This document shows positions 33,226 through 45,300 of a stretch of DNA of 64,000 nucleotides, one piece after another (position 1 is the first letter of the stretch; each line of letters starts with the position of its first letter). The translations under genes were made by a program, and so were the position numbers. The notes under the pieces were generated by a model. It was given only the letters and a program-made list of their open reading frames with translations. It was not told the origin of the DNA and made no database searches. The stretch is from NCBI GenBank assembly GCA_027625915.1, contig JANTQA010000075.1:2914001-2978000 (forward strand), given 5' to 3'. The DNA is from Anaeramoeba flamelloides. Taxonomy: Eukaryota > Metamonada > Anaeramoebidae.

Positions 33226-34440
33226 GTATAATCAAAGATTTAACTCAATTCTTAAAAATTCTCGAAAGTCTAATAGTGGTTTTTTAAAATTTTCAGAAAT
33301 TATTAGAAAATTTATGAAATTGTCTTTTTATTTCCGGAATTAACAAAACCGAATGGTTATTTATCCAGAACTCAAAATAATTTCAGAAAATCAAAGATTT
33401 TACTCAATTCTTAATATTTCTGAAAAAGTTAACTGTGTTTTTTTGGGTTTTTTAGTATTTATATGTTAAGTTTTCGAGGTTTTTTTTGAGGTTTTCTATT
33501 TTATTGGTGAAGTGTTCTAGGTTTTTTTCCAAATAAATAGATAACTCAAAAAACCCTAACGAAAATACGTTGATTTTCCAAATAAATATAAAACTCAAGA
33601 AAAGCGAACATCTGTTTTTTAACATTTTTTAAAATTTTCTAATAATTTCAAAAATTTTAAAAAACCTAATAACACTTTTTCAGAATTCAAAAGAATAGAG
33701 CTAAATCTTTGATTTTGTGAAATTCTTAAAAATTCTGGAAAATCTAAAAACAAGAAGGAGAACTTTTAGTACTCAAGCCTTAATGGAAAAATTGAAAAAC
33801 AAAACCCAATTTTTTTGTTATTTCGGTGATATAATGCCAGTACCTTGAAAATAAATCTTTATTTTTGATCGGATCAATAATATCATTTATTTTGAGATCT
33901 ATATTTAAACAACAAATCACAAAAAACATGAACATTTTAAAAAATATGATTTCACAAAATAATCAATTTGTGAATTTTTGGAACCAAAATTTCAAGAACA
34001 ATGTGATGGTTTCATATTTTGTTTGAAGCAATATAAAATTTTATTTTTTACAATCAATTTCACAAAATCTTAACAAATAATTTCTGAATTACTTGTAAAA
34101 ATTTCACAAAATTGAACAACAAATGAAAGTAGGTAAATTTTATTGGGTTTTTGGAGAGTTAAATTGTTTAAAAAAAAAACAATTTTTATTTTATTTTTTA
34201 TTTGTGAATATTTATTTGTGAAAATATATATTTAATTTCTATGAACAATGAAAATGAAAATTCTGTGGTAATATTTTTAATTTTATTATTTGATATGATA
34301 TAAACTTTTATATAAATAAGTGTTATTTTTAAGAAAAATTGGAAATTATAAAATAAACATAGAATTTTATGAAAAAAAAAACAAATTATATCCCAAAAAC
34401 TTATACAAATTTTTTTATATATATTTTTATTATTTTTTAT
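33226..34440. other. Repeat-rich spacer, no gene
   Basis: 33240-33780 contains several diverged copies of a GATTTTACTCAATTCTTAA / AAAACCTA-type repeat, also seen near 9940, 11760 and 38700-38870. No frame. Confidence 0.4.
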
Positions 34441-34450
34441 ATAATTATTA

Positions 34451-35657
34451 TCTATATTATTCAAAAAAGAAACTAATTTTAATATCTGTAGAAAACACAA
34501 TAAAGAATTATCCTTATATTGCATAGATGAAAAAAAAATAATTTGCCTTGAATGTTTATCAAATTGTAAGATAAATAATCATAAAATATTAGGTTTACAG
34601 GATTTCTCAAATGAAATTTATAAAAAGATAAAAATGATTCCAACTAAAATCCAAAACGAAGAAAATCAAAATAAGGAAACAATACAAAAATCACTTGAAA
34701 ATCAAAACAAATTAAAAGAAAAAATTAAAAATATTTGTAAAATAATTGAAAATGATTCAGATTTATTGATAAAAAAAAATCCAAGATTCGAAAATAAATC
34801 ATCTAAATTCATTTAAAAAAATTGAAATAATAATCAATAGCAAAATTCAGACAATTTTGAAAAACACTGAAAAAAAACAAAAAAAGATATTGAAAAAGAA
34901 AAAAAAAATAAACACAATCAAAAAATTGAAAAAAGATAAAAATCATATCAAATTAATACAAGAAGGTAATGAAATAATAAAAACAGAAAGTAAACGAGAG
35001 AAGAAAGAAAACGAGAGAAGAACGGAAAGAAAGAAAACGAGAGAAGAACGGAAAGATGAAAAAGAGAAAGAGAAAGAGAAAAAAAAAGAAAAAGAAAAGA
35101 AGACCGAAAAAAAAGAAGAATTTGATCCGGAAATGAACGAAGGAAACCAAATAAAATTAAAAAACGAAAATAAAACAGCTTGGAATCCATATAATGATAA
35201 TTGGTTTGGAAGAATATGTGGAAAAAAAATATATTCGAGCGGAAAACACGAAATCAAAATAAAAATAGACCAATTCCCAAATTCAAAAAATGACATAAAC
35301 CTAATCTTGTTAGGAGTAATTAAAACCGAAAATAGGGAAAATTTTATCAAAAACCATTGGAATTATTCGGAAGAAACATATTTTTTCAAAATATATTGGG
35401 ATGGGAATAAACTCGAAAGCCGAAAATGTAAAAAGGAAAATGGAAAATATATCGAAAAAATCTACCCTGAAGAAAACATAATTTTAAAAAAAAACGACAT
35501 TTTCACAATTTTTCTTGATATGGACCAAAAAAAAATATCTTTCAAAATCAATGAAAAAAATCTCGGAGGTTGGGAAAATTTACCCGAAAAAGTAAATTTT
35601 TTTGCCTATTTATGGAACCAAAATGGAGAGGAAAAAAACCAAATAACAATAATTTAG
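34451..35657 (+). CDS. TRIM-like B-box/coiled-coil/SPRY protein (5' end unresolved, one frame change)
   Basis: The readable frame opens after a stop near 34444 and immediately shows a B-box (NICRKHNKELSLYCIDEKK, then CLECLSNC and NNHK). A K/E/N/Q-rich coiled coil follows (34634-35130). The C-terminal 170 residues form a SPRY domain: NWFGRICGKKIYSSGKHEI, LILLGVIK, then NDIFTIFLDMDQKKISFKI and NLGGW. It stops with TAG at 35655-35657. The frame changes at an A9 tract (34771-34779); flanking sequence is coding on both sides. No in-frame ATG precedes the B-box, so a 5' exon (perhaps from an ATG at 34242) or a second break is needed. No RING is seen, so ubiquitin-ligase activity should not be assumed. 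SPRY modules usually bind protein partners. Confidence 0.7.
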
Positions 35658-35822
35658 AGGGGATTTTTTTTATTTATATACGCGTATACACGCGCCCCCC
35701 CCCCCCCCCCCAGGTCTAAATTTTGATCAGGATCCTTGTAGTCCAAATACCTGGAGTTCCATTACTAGAATTAAGGACATCACAGACGAGAATTGTTCGT
35801 TTTTCCACCATTCTCTCCTCTC

Positions 35823-35850
35823 TATTTTTTATCACCAAAGATAAAAAATA
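35823..35850. other. Perfect 11-bp-stem hairpin
   Basis: TATTTTTTATC, loop ACCAAA, GATAAAAAATA. It lies about 165 bases beyond the SPRY gene stop. Role unknown; it could be a 3'-end structure of that transcript or part of the adjacent island. Confidence 0.6.
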
Positions 35851-37834
35851 TTAAACGATTCAAAATCACTCAAATGAAGATGAACCACTCAGCCCACATC
35901 AGATACATAACAGAAGATTCTCGAATCAAAATATTAGAAATGAGAGAGAGGGACTATATTTCTTAGTCCAAAACAAAAAGAAAATAAAAAATAGAATAAA
36001 ACATCCTAATTTTTTATTTATTTGTTTTTGTATTTTTTATTTTTTTAAAAAAAAGAGTTTTACTTTTCTATTTTATTTCGAATAAATTAAAATTTTAATA
36101 AAAATATACAATAGAGATATAATAATTATAAAAAAAGATAATAAAGAATTTTAAATTTCTATTTTAATATAATTAAATAAGAGGGAAAAAAAAAAAATTT
36201 TATAAAAAAAAAAATAGTCAAAATAATCAATATATGAGTTTTTTTGTTGTGATTTTCAGAAAAGAACAGCAAAAGGAAGAAAATTTCCAAAAAAGAAAAA
36301 ATACATTTCACAATGGCTCTATTCTAAATAAACTATACAAGGTAACAAATAAAAATAAAAAAAAGATAAAATTTAAAAAGAGAATTAGTAAATTTTGAAC
36401 ACCAAAATAAAACAAAATAAATTCAAAAAAAAATAAAAAATTGATCCTGATCTATTTCAGATATTGATAGATTTTTATTTTAAAAAGGAGAAGGCTATAT
36501 TTTAAAATTGAAAATATAGATTGTTTTGAATGATGAGTATTTTCAAATTTTGTTCCTTTAGATATTTATTAAATAAATTGAAACAAAAAAGAAGTCCAAA
36601 AATCCAGTCGAAAATTTACAGTAAATTTAAAGATAAAAAAGATATTAATAATAAAGACTACCTTTGTCAAAATTGCAAATATTTATTTGTTATCTGATAT
36701 TTGCTTTGAATGATCCGATTGAAAAGTATTTAATAGAGTGTAAAATAAGAATTAATTATTTTATTAAACCATTAAAATCCAAACAAGATCCATTATTTGC
36801 CAAAGTTGAACTCAAACAAAGATCCCTATTATAAGTATTTAAATCTTTCAATCTATTTTTCGGTAATAATATTTACTGAAAAACAAAAAAGAAAGATTGT
36901 ATTCAAACTCTTATTAAAAAAAAAAATGAAATAAATAATCAAAAAAATTCTTTTCAAGTTTTTTTTTAAAAAGTTAGGTTATTTTTTTGAAACTGAACAA
37001 TCGAAAAGTCAAAATAATAGAAAAAAAATTTTCAATGATTTTTCATAACCACATATCGGATTTGTCAATTAGTATTACAGTCTTTTGGTACAATTCCATT
37101 TGTATCATAAAGTTGCGATCTTTCAAATATTCTCCAATTATGGATCAAAAAATCATTTTTTTTCATTTTTTCAAAAAAAAATGAAAAGAAATTTTGAGAT
37201 ACGTGGACTCAAACACCTTGTTAAGGAACGTGACAATGAAATTGAAAAATAATAATCATGAGTAACAAACACTAAAAAAATGAAGATCTTTAAACAAATT
37301 TAAAGCTAAAAGATCATTTTGTCAATGATTTTTGACCATTGAGTTGCCTTGAATAGTTACATGATCTCCACAAACCATAAAACCGTTCCTACTGACAAAA
37401 AATTATATGACATAGAAATTGGTTTTCTATTATAAAATTGTGTTTTTAGAAATAGAGAATTCAATCACAATCAAAAGACAAAAATTTCAACTTCTCTTGC
37501 TTTTTTAGAGTTTTTTTTTTGTAAAAACCAAAACAAAAATTAAATTTTCTCTCAAGAATTGAAATCACAGAAACCATGGAAACTTGAAAGTATTTTTCGA
37601 TCTTTGTTTTTCAATTGTAAAAAGCTGGGATTTTAATAATTTTGGAAATTGAAGATTCACGTATATGTAATTATTTTATGAATTTGTTTGTCAATTTCCA
37701 AAACCAAAAAATGGATTACATTATTTTTAATCTTGGATTATAAATTTTATGAATTTATGATATGCTTGAATAACCCTTTTACGCTTTGTTGTACAAAATA
37801 AAATTTCAGATTATAGAAAATCAATTTCAGGGTA

Positions 37835-38023
37835 TTATAAATATTCACGGTAGGGTTGGTCGGACGTATTAATTATTACAAAAAGTTTGTGATTTTGGCT
37901 TATTTTTTTTTTGTTCTTTGGCTTTAGTTTTTTTTTGTTTTTCCTTGAATTAAATCTCCCACCCATGGCTAAGAGGAGAGTGGGGTCCTCTGATTGTTTG
38001 TGAAACAACATGATCCAGGCCAA
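37835..38023 (-). pseudogene. Isolated coding-like fragment
   Basis: 62 codons. The first half (MLFHKQSEDPTLLLAMGGRF) has balanced amino-acid and base composition unlike the surrounding DNA; the second half is K-rich. I see no splice partner and do not recognise it. It may be an exon or an old insertion. Confidence 0.25.
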
Positions 38024-39086
38024 ACGTACTTTACATTTTTAATGGGCTTTTTTGATTAAATTTTTTTTGTGGATCATTTCTCTCAAAACACAATTGGTTG
38101 TATCAATAGAAATTGGGTTTAGGTTGTGTGGTAAAGTTTTTGAATGATTTTTAATGTTAGGATCATTTGGAAAATAATGATTGCAAAAATAAGTCAGTTT
38201 TTTTTATATAAATAAAAACAATGTTGTGTATGTTATTCGAGTAAAATTGACAATTCAATTTTGGGAAATGGGTCTTTTAGTGGATTTAATCCAATCCCAA
38301 ACACTTTATCGTAGACACTATTCAAAGAATGTCTTGATTTGAAAACAACAGACTTTTTCATCAAAAATTTTTCACTTTTCTCCTTATTGACACTCTATGT
38401 TGTCTTTTAAAACCTTCTCAGCTTATCTCAGAAATCGAAAAATAAACTATTTGAATGGCCAAAAATGTGTAAGGGTTTTAAAAAATGACATAGAAGGTCA
38501 TTTTTTCAAAAAGTTGATTTTTCGCAACCTTCTTTGTCATTTTTAGATCACAGTCTTAAAAAAATTCAGACCTTTTTTGGAAAAATTTGACATTTTTTCC
38601 TTCTCAGATCTCACTGAATAAAACTTTTTGAGATTTACAAACCACCAAACCCTGTTTAAAATACACTGATACTTATAATTTCAATTGCAAAGTCAATCTT
38701 TTAATCTTTGATTTTACTCCATCCTTTTAAATTTGGGAAAACCTAGGCACTTGAAGGTACTTGAAGGTACTCTATGGAAACTTCCTTAAAGTTTTCCAGA
38801 ATTTTAAAGAATCGAGTCAAATCTATTGTATTTTACTCGACTCTTTCGAATCCTGTAAAACCTATGACTTGAAATATTTATCATCAGTTATTTTTTTCCA
38901 TGGTTGAGTTTTTTAAAATGAATTGGGAGTTTTCAAAACTATTTGTTATCATCTATCCAAAAAAAATATCTTAGAGTTGAATTTTATAAAAATTCATTGT
39001 CATATCTAATTATATTTTTTTTAACCCAAAAAATACCCTTTTTTAAACTCCAGACTTTGAAAAATCGTAGTACTAATAACAACAAT

Positions 39087-41140
39087 ATATCCCTTAGCAC
39101 ACCGGATTTGTCTAAATTTCATCAAGTTTAAAAAAAAAGAATTAAAATGATATTGATGTGCTAATATATTAATTTTCTTATTTGTCTTTAATCAATATTT
39201 GAATTATAATAAAGAGTCAAAATAGTTCAAAGATAAAGTAGTTAAGTTATTGATTTTTTTTTTGAAATTGGAAAAAAAAATAATAATTATTCATTTTTAC
39301 ATTTTTTGTAAAGATTTTTATTTTTATTTTAATATATTAAATCAGAAATTTTATTACAGTAATAGTAATTCAAAACTCAACACATTGATTAATTAATAAT
39401 AACCATCCAACAATATTATTAATTTTATGACAAAAAAAATAAATAAATAAATAAATTACTCAAAAAAAAATTATTTTTTTTTTAGAAAAAATTTCAATAA
39501 ATATCCAATCAAAAGAAAAATAAACTTTATTTCTTTAGGCCAAAATTTAATTTTTAATAAGATTAATTTTCTAAAACTTTTATTTAAGCAATAGATAATA
39601 ATTGAAAATCAAAAAAAAAAAAAAATTGCATTATAATTTCAATTTATTAAATTGGAATTAAACCAATATAAATTACTTTTTAATCAATAAAATAAATACA
39701 CCTAAATTTAAAAAAAAATAAAATATAACTTTTAAATATTATACCAATATAATAAAATAATCTCCGAAACCAAATTTTTTTTTATTGTATTTTGTTAGTG
39801 GTAAAATTTGAATAATAAACTCCATTTCACTCAAAGGTGCCCAGCCAAAAATGAAAAAGTCACTTTATTTCTAAGAATCAACCAAACTTAGATTGTTTAG
39901 AAATACGAGAAATAATAAACTTCATATAAGAGTCCATAATCAAAAAAGAAACCCCTGAACAAACCATAAATTTCAAAAAAAAAAAAAATGTTAAAAAATT
40001 TTTTGGGCCCCATTCATTGGAACGTCTCGTGCAAAATTCTCAATTTCTTTAGGAAATTAAAATCGTTGATAATAAGATTTTTTACTTGTAAATGTATGAA
40101 TTTTAAAAGAACATACAAAGCTTAACTTTTCTTAATGTTTATTTCGTTTTTCACACATTTTTTTTTTCAAAGTTAATTTTAAAAAAAAAATAAAAAAAAA
40201 AAAAAAAAAAAAAAAAGCAAAAAGCAAAAAACAAAAAAAAACAAAATTTTACCAAATGAGAAAAAATGATTTTGATCTAAAAATTGAAAATTTTAGTTTA
40301 ATAAGAGTAATGAATTAAACTCATAGAATGTCCTCTATTTCTTCAATAAAACTGGGCCCCTTTGACTGAAAAAGAGTTTATATTTATGAAATTTGAATTT
40401 TTCCTTTATAAATTAATCCAGATCTTGTAAAATATGTTCTGATCTATGGTCTCTAATTCAATAATATTGTTTATTTTATTTCTAGATTTTAAAAAGTCAA
40501 AAATTAAACAATAGTAAAAAATAAAAAAAATCAATTATTTATCTGACTGGAACTATTGGCCAAATCATTTAAAATTGAAAAACAATTTGTTTGAAAAAAT
40601 TTACAACTTTTACAATGAAAAAAAATATTATTTTTTTTTCAAATTTAATTTTTATTTTTTTTTATTTATAAATTATTAAGAATTAAATATAGATATTGAT
40701 ATTGAATAGTAATCAGTATACAAAACAAATTTTCTATGTGATGTCAAAATAACTTTTGTATTGAATAAATTATTTAATCAAGCATTTTTAGGCAATATTT
40801 GGGTGCAAAGGACCCCCAAAAAAATTTCCAGTAAAGTGTGATGTGTTTTAAACATTAAAACTAAGAGGTTTTTGATGTGTAGACAAACTTTTCAAAAAAA
40901 AAAAAAAAAAATTATTTTGACAAAATTTGAAAAAATAATAAAATCACAATAAACAAAAAAAAATTCTCAATGTTAAACAATTTTTTTCAAGTTATTTTTT
41001 TATTGTAAGTAACTATACAATTTTTAATGAGAAAATTTTCTTTCTAAGATAATTGTTTATCAATCCTATACTTATAATCGTTGGATAACATTTCAAATTA
41101 AAATTTTTGTTTGAAATGTTTTTAGTATATTTGGGGTGCT

Positions 41141-41149
<9 letters not shown>
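39087..41149. mobile_element. TIR element (TATCCCTTAGCAC) with nested MITE A copy 3
   Basis: TATCCCTTAGCACACC at about 39088 is mirrored by GGGGTGCTAAGGGATA at 41133-41148, within AT repeats that obscure the target duplication. About 2.06 kb and non-coding. It contains the 565-bp MITE A copy. Confidence 0.55.
39816..40380 (-). mobile_element. MITE A copy 3
   Basis: The reverse complement of 32679-33225 with small differences and a longer internal A run. Ends: TAAACTCCATTTCACTCAAA at the left; CCCCTTTGACTGAAAAAGAG then TTTA at the right. Confidence 0.82.
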
Positions 41150-41171
<22 letters not shown>

Positions 41172-41334
41172 TGAATATTAATATATAACCAATAATAAAT
41201 TAAATATAATAATTTTTATTTTTTATACTTTTTACCTTTTCCAAATTTCCCTTCTTAAGTTACTTGGGCTCTATGTTCCTTCTCTTTTTGTTTTTTTAGG
41301 TGTTTGGGAAAGGTAAAAAAGTATAAAAAAATCA

Positions 41335-41570
41335 TTATAAGAATTGGTTGACCTGATCATGACTAACCCAACCAAACTTGTTCATGATCAGATCTTCGAC
41401 GAATTGAGCTGGACTTATGCAACTGAACTGAATCCAACGAATGCGATCTGAAACCAACCAAAGTGAACCGAATTGAACTTTCCGTACTATCTGTCGAGTC
41501 GTTACTTTGACTGGGTTTTTGCTGTCGAGTCGGTATCTTGTACTGGGATTTTGCGAAAACAAGATTTTGG
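41335..41570. other. GC-richer island with an imperfect 32-bp duplication
   Basis: About 235 bp of markedly more balanced base composition between AT-only flanks. Two imperfect tandem copies of CTGTCGAGTCG...ACTGGG (about 41490-41555). Frames are open on both strands (plus: NPTKLVHDQIFDELSWTYAT; minus: RWIQFSCISPAQFVEDLIM). Neither is recognised, so the coding strand, if any, is undecided. Confidence 0.35.
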
Positions 41571-42059
41571 AAACTTACAAAAAAAAAAAAAATAAAATAA
41601 TAAAAAAAAAAAAAATAACACAAAAAAAAAAAATAAAAAAAAAAGCAAAGCAACTGAAAAGAAAATTTCGAAAACCAAATCTTATTCTTAAAAACTCAGC
41701 ACTTTATAGATTCAACCCATCTATAAAGTTCTAAATCAAAATTTAATAAACAGCCTTTTTCATTTGATCTATAGTTGTTCAAATATTTAGAACTCTTTAT
41801 TTAAAACAACCTATGGTGGCGATCCAAAAAAACGACATAAAAGGAAACAACCACCAGCCCATTCAACACTTGGGGCACAAAAAAAAACTTTTCACTGAAA
41901 TTTTTTTCTTTTTTCTATTATTTTTTGACTCTCTTTCATTTCTTGCTTTTCTTTCTCTTTTTCTTGTCTTTTTTCCGAAATAATTTATTCTTTTCATTTT
42001 TTAAAGAAAAGATATCCTTTGAGCTGTAATCCTGCTTACATTACAGTTAGGATAAAAAA

Positions 42060-42145
42060 ACCCTAAATACAATTTTAGAGTTTCAGGCAAATAGGAGGTA
42101 ATTTTGTTGAATCACCTCTGCTCAACAATAAAAAAAAAAAAAAAA
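42060..42145 (+). other. Solo LINE-type 3' tail
   Basis: AGGCAAATAGGAGGTAATTT, then TTGAATCACCTCTGCTCAAC, then an A run. This matches the layout of LINE 3' ends (GGCAA, hairpin, CAATAATAAAA tail). The hairpin is 42095-42118. Little LINE body remains. Confidence 0.5.
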
Positions 42146-42325
42146 TATAATAATTTTTATTATTAAATTAATTTTTTGAGTATTTAAAAATAATTCTTCA
42201 GAATTAATTTTTCTCAAAAGTAAAAGATGATTTTTTTTTTCAAAAAATAAATAAAAAACAAATGTAAAAGAAATTATAAAATGACAATAAGATAAAAAAA
42301 ATGTTAAAAAATAAAATTGTGATCT

Positions 42326-45300
42326 TTAATTTTTATCAATACCCCTTCCTCTACCTCTGCCTCTACCTCTACCTCTGCCTCTACCTTTACCTCTTCCTCT
42401 TCCTCTTCCTCTACCTCTACCTCTACCTCTACCTCTACTTTTGGTTGTTTTTTTTTGATTTTTTTCATTTTCAATATTTTTTGATTCTCTATTAGGACGT
42501 TTTAAAACAGATACAGTCAATTTGCCTTGCTTTTTTAATACACGAATTTCAGAATCTTTGTATTTTCTAGCATATTCTCTGAATTTCATATATCCGCCGC
42601 CAACTCTAACTACAGGGTTTCCGTTTAATATTTTGATTTGGACTTTTCTTGAACCAAAATAATAAACAAAGGCTTTAGTTTTTTGATCATAACTAACCTC
42701 TTTAACTTCAAAGGGGATATCGAGGTTGCTAATAACTTCCATGATATTTCTCTGAATAAATATCGAATGGGATTTATCACCTTCCTTTGCAGATTTTAAA
42801 TCGATTATCATGTGTGTATTTTTCTCAGATAATGGCGATTCCCCAGCTTCAGTAATAGCCCTGATAGCAAACTCATAATCAATTAATTTTTCTAGGTTCT
42901 CAAAGGTGTATTCTCTTTTTTCGGGATCGACTTCAATTGGGTTTTTATTGCTATTCACAAATATTTCGTATTTTAAGATTTTGGATCCATTGTTCTTGGG
43001 TGCTTTCCATTTCATTTTTAATGTGGTACTATCGATTTCTTCAATTGTACATTGTTTAATTTGTTCTGCTTTCCCAGGTTTGGTTAAGATCTTAAATAGT
43101 TTTGAATCATTTGAAGTCCCCTTTTCATTTGTTGACGAAATTGAAATAAAATATTCAGTATTCGGTCGCAAATTTGTTTTTTTTAATTTTGTTTCCTTTG
43201 CATGGGTTTCACCTTCAGATAATAATTTTGGTTTTTTTAAGTTCACGTTTTTGAATAATTTATAATTATATTTCTCAATTGGATATCCATTTTCTTTTGG
43301 TTGATCCCATTCAATAAGAAACATATCTGAAGTTACTTCTGTAATTTTAATTTCGTTAATTTGTTCAGGGTTGCTACCTAATGTTTTTAAAAGGATTTCG
43401 TTAGATTCTTTACTAAACCCATTTTCATTGTGAGCCGAAACTAAGAGTTTATATTCAGTATTTGGTTTTAGTCCGTCAATTTGGAAATTAGTCTCCTTTT
43501 TTCTTACAATCATTGGAGATTTTTCCTTTTTCATTTTATTTTCCTTTTCATTTTCATTTAAATTTGTTTTTTTCTTTTCCTTTTCATTTTCATTTATATT
43601 TTGATTTTCTTTTTCTTTTTCTTTTTCTTTTTCATCCTCTTTTCTAATTTCAATAATTTTTATTTGATAAAAATCTATTTCAAGATCGTTATCATTTGGT
43701 TTTTGAAAATTTAATTGGATTTTATTTGAATCTCTTTCAGCTATTTCAATGTTTTCAATTTTATCTGGAATATCTCCACCTAATTCAAAGAATAATTCTT
43801 CTGATTTTTTACTAATTCCATGAGAATTTTTTGAAGCTACTTGTACTTTATAATTTGTTGAATTTTCTAAATTTGTAAGTAAATATGTGTTTTTTTTTGT
43901 TTCAAGTTCTACATTTTCTTCTTCGTTATTATTTTTAGTTAAATATATTATATAATTAATAATTGGTGATCCTTGATCATTTGGAGCATCCCATTCAATT
44001 AAACATGTATCATTTTCTTCTTTAGCATTTATTAAATTTTGAATTTTTTTTGGTTTATCATTTGAAGTGCTAAATTCAAAATTTTTGGATTTGTTACTAA
44101 ATCCATTTCCATTGTGTGCTTGGATATTTAGGAAATATTTGGTATTTGGTTTTAATTTTGTTATTTTAATTTTGGATTTTTCAGATTTAATAATTTTCAA
44201 AAGGTGTTCAGTTTTTGTTTCAGAATCTGAACTTGAACTTGAACTTGAACTTGAACTAGAACTAGAACTTGAACTTGAACTTGAACTTGAACTTGATTTG
44301 TTTTTCTTTTTTTTCTTTTTGTCTTGGTCTTTTTTTTTGTCTTTGTTTTTTTTTTTAGTTTTTTTTTTAATTTTAACTTGATTATTAAATAATTCTAAGG
44401 GTGCATATTCCACTTGGAAATAATCAATTGGTGATTTTTCAATATTTTGTTTTTCCCATTTTAATTCAATTGATTTGGAAGAAATTTCTAAAATTTCAAT
44501 ATTTTGTATTGGTTGGGGAGTTGATTGTGTAGTGCCAAAAGAAATCATTTCTGATTCGTTGCTGAATCCATTTTCATTATGTGACTTAATTATTAAATTG
44601 TATTTGGTATTTGATTTTAATTCTTCAATAAGTATTTCATTTTTATCAGATTTGATAATAACTGGGTTTGTGATATTAGATGATTCAGAATTGGAAATAG
44701 ATTGTAATTGATTATTATTTGGTTCTATTGCATTATATTCAATTTGATAAAAGTCAATTATTGATCCATTATTTGTTGGTTCATCCCATTCTAAAAAAAT
44801 GGATGTTGGTGTTATTTTTCCAATTTTGATATCTTGTATTAAGGTGGGTATATTTGTTAAAGAATCAAATGTTATGGGTAATGATTCGATTGATAGTCCT
44901 TCAGCGTTTTGTGATTGGATCGTTATTGAATGTTTGCTATTCGGTTTGATGATTAGTAAGGTATATTCTGTTTCTTGTGATTTGATGACTCTTAAATCAC
45001 TAATGGTGTTTTCTTGGTTATTATTTTGATTTTCTTCAATTAAACAATAATTTATTTGATAAAATTCAATTTCAGTTCCATTTTTATTGGGCTGTTCCCA
45101 TTTTATAAAAATGTTATCCTTTTCTAATTGTTCAATTTTGATATTTTCAATTTGTGAAGGTACAGAGTTAGATAAGGTTTTGAATTGAACTATTTTATCA
45201 TTTTTACTGAATCCATTTTGATTTCTTGTAGATATTTTAAAAAAATATTCGGTATTTGGTTGTAAATTTCCAATCAAATATTCTGGTTTATCAGTCTCAA

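Larger units (their letters stand above)
35658..39086. other. Long spacer with a structured GC-richer island, no firm gene
   Basis: Begins with an alternating CGCGTATACACGCG tract and a C17 run (35695-35711), followed by a GC-richer island (35712-35965). The rest is AT-rich. A short minus-strand frame at 37835-38023 (AWIMLFHKQSEDPTLLLAMG) looks coding-like but is isolated. 38690-38870 carries the AAAACCTA-type repeat. Confidence 0.4.

Noticed and set aside
34198-34526. Open frames on both strands upstream of the B-box
   Set aside because: AT-only composition, I/Y/F/N-rich, mutually overlapping; probably intron or 5' flank.
35860-35940. C/D-box snoRNA
   Set aside because: TGAAGATGA is not a proper RUGAUGA box and no CUGA box lies at the right distance.
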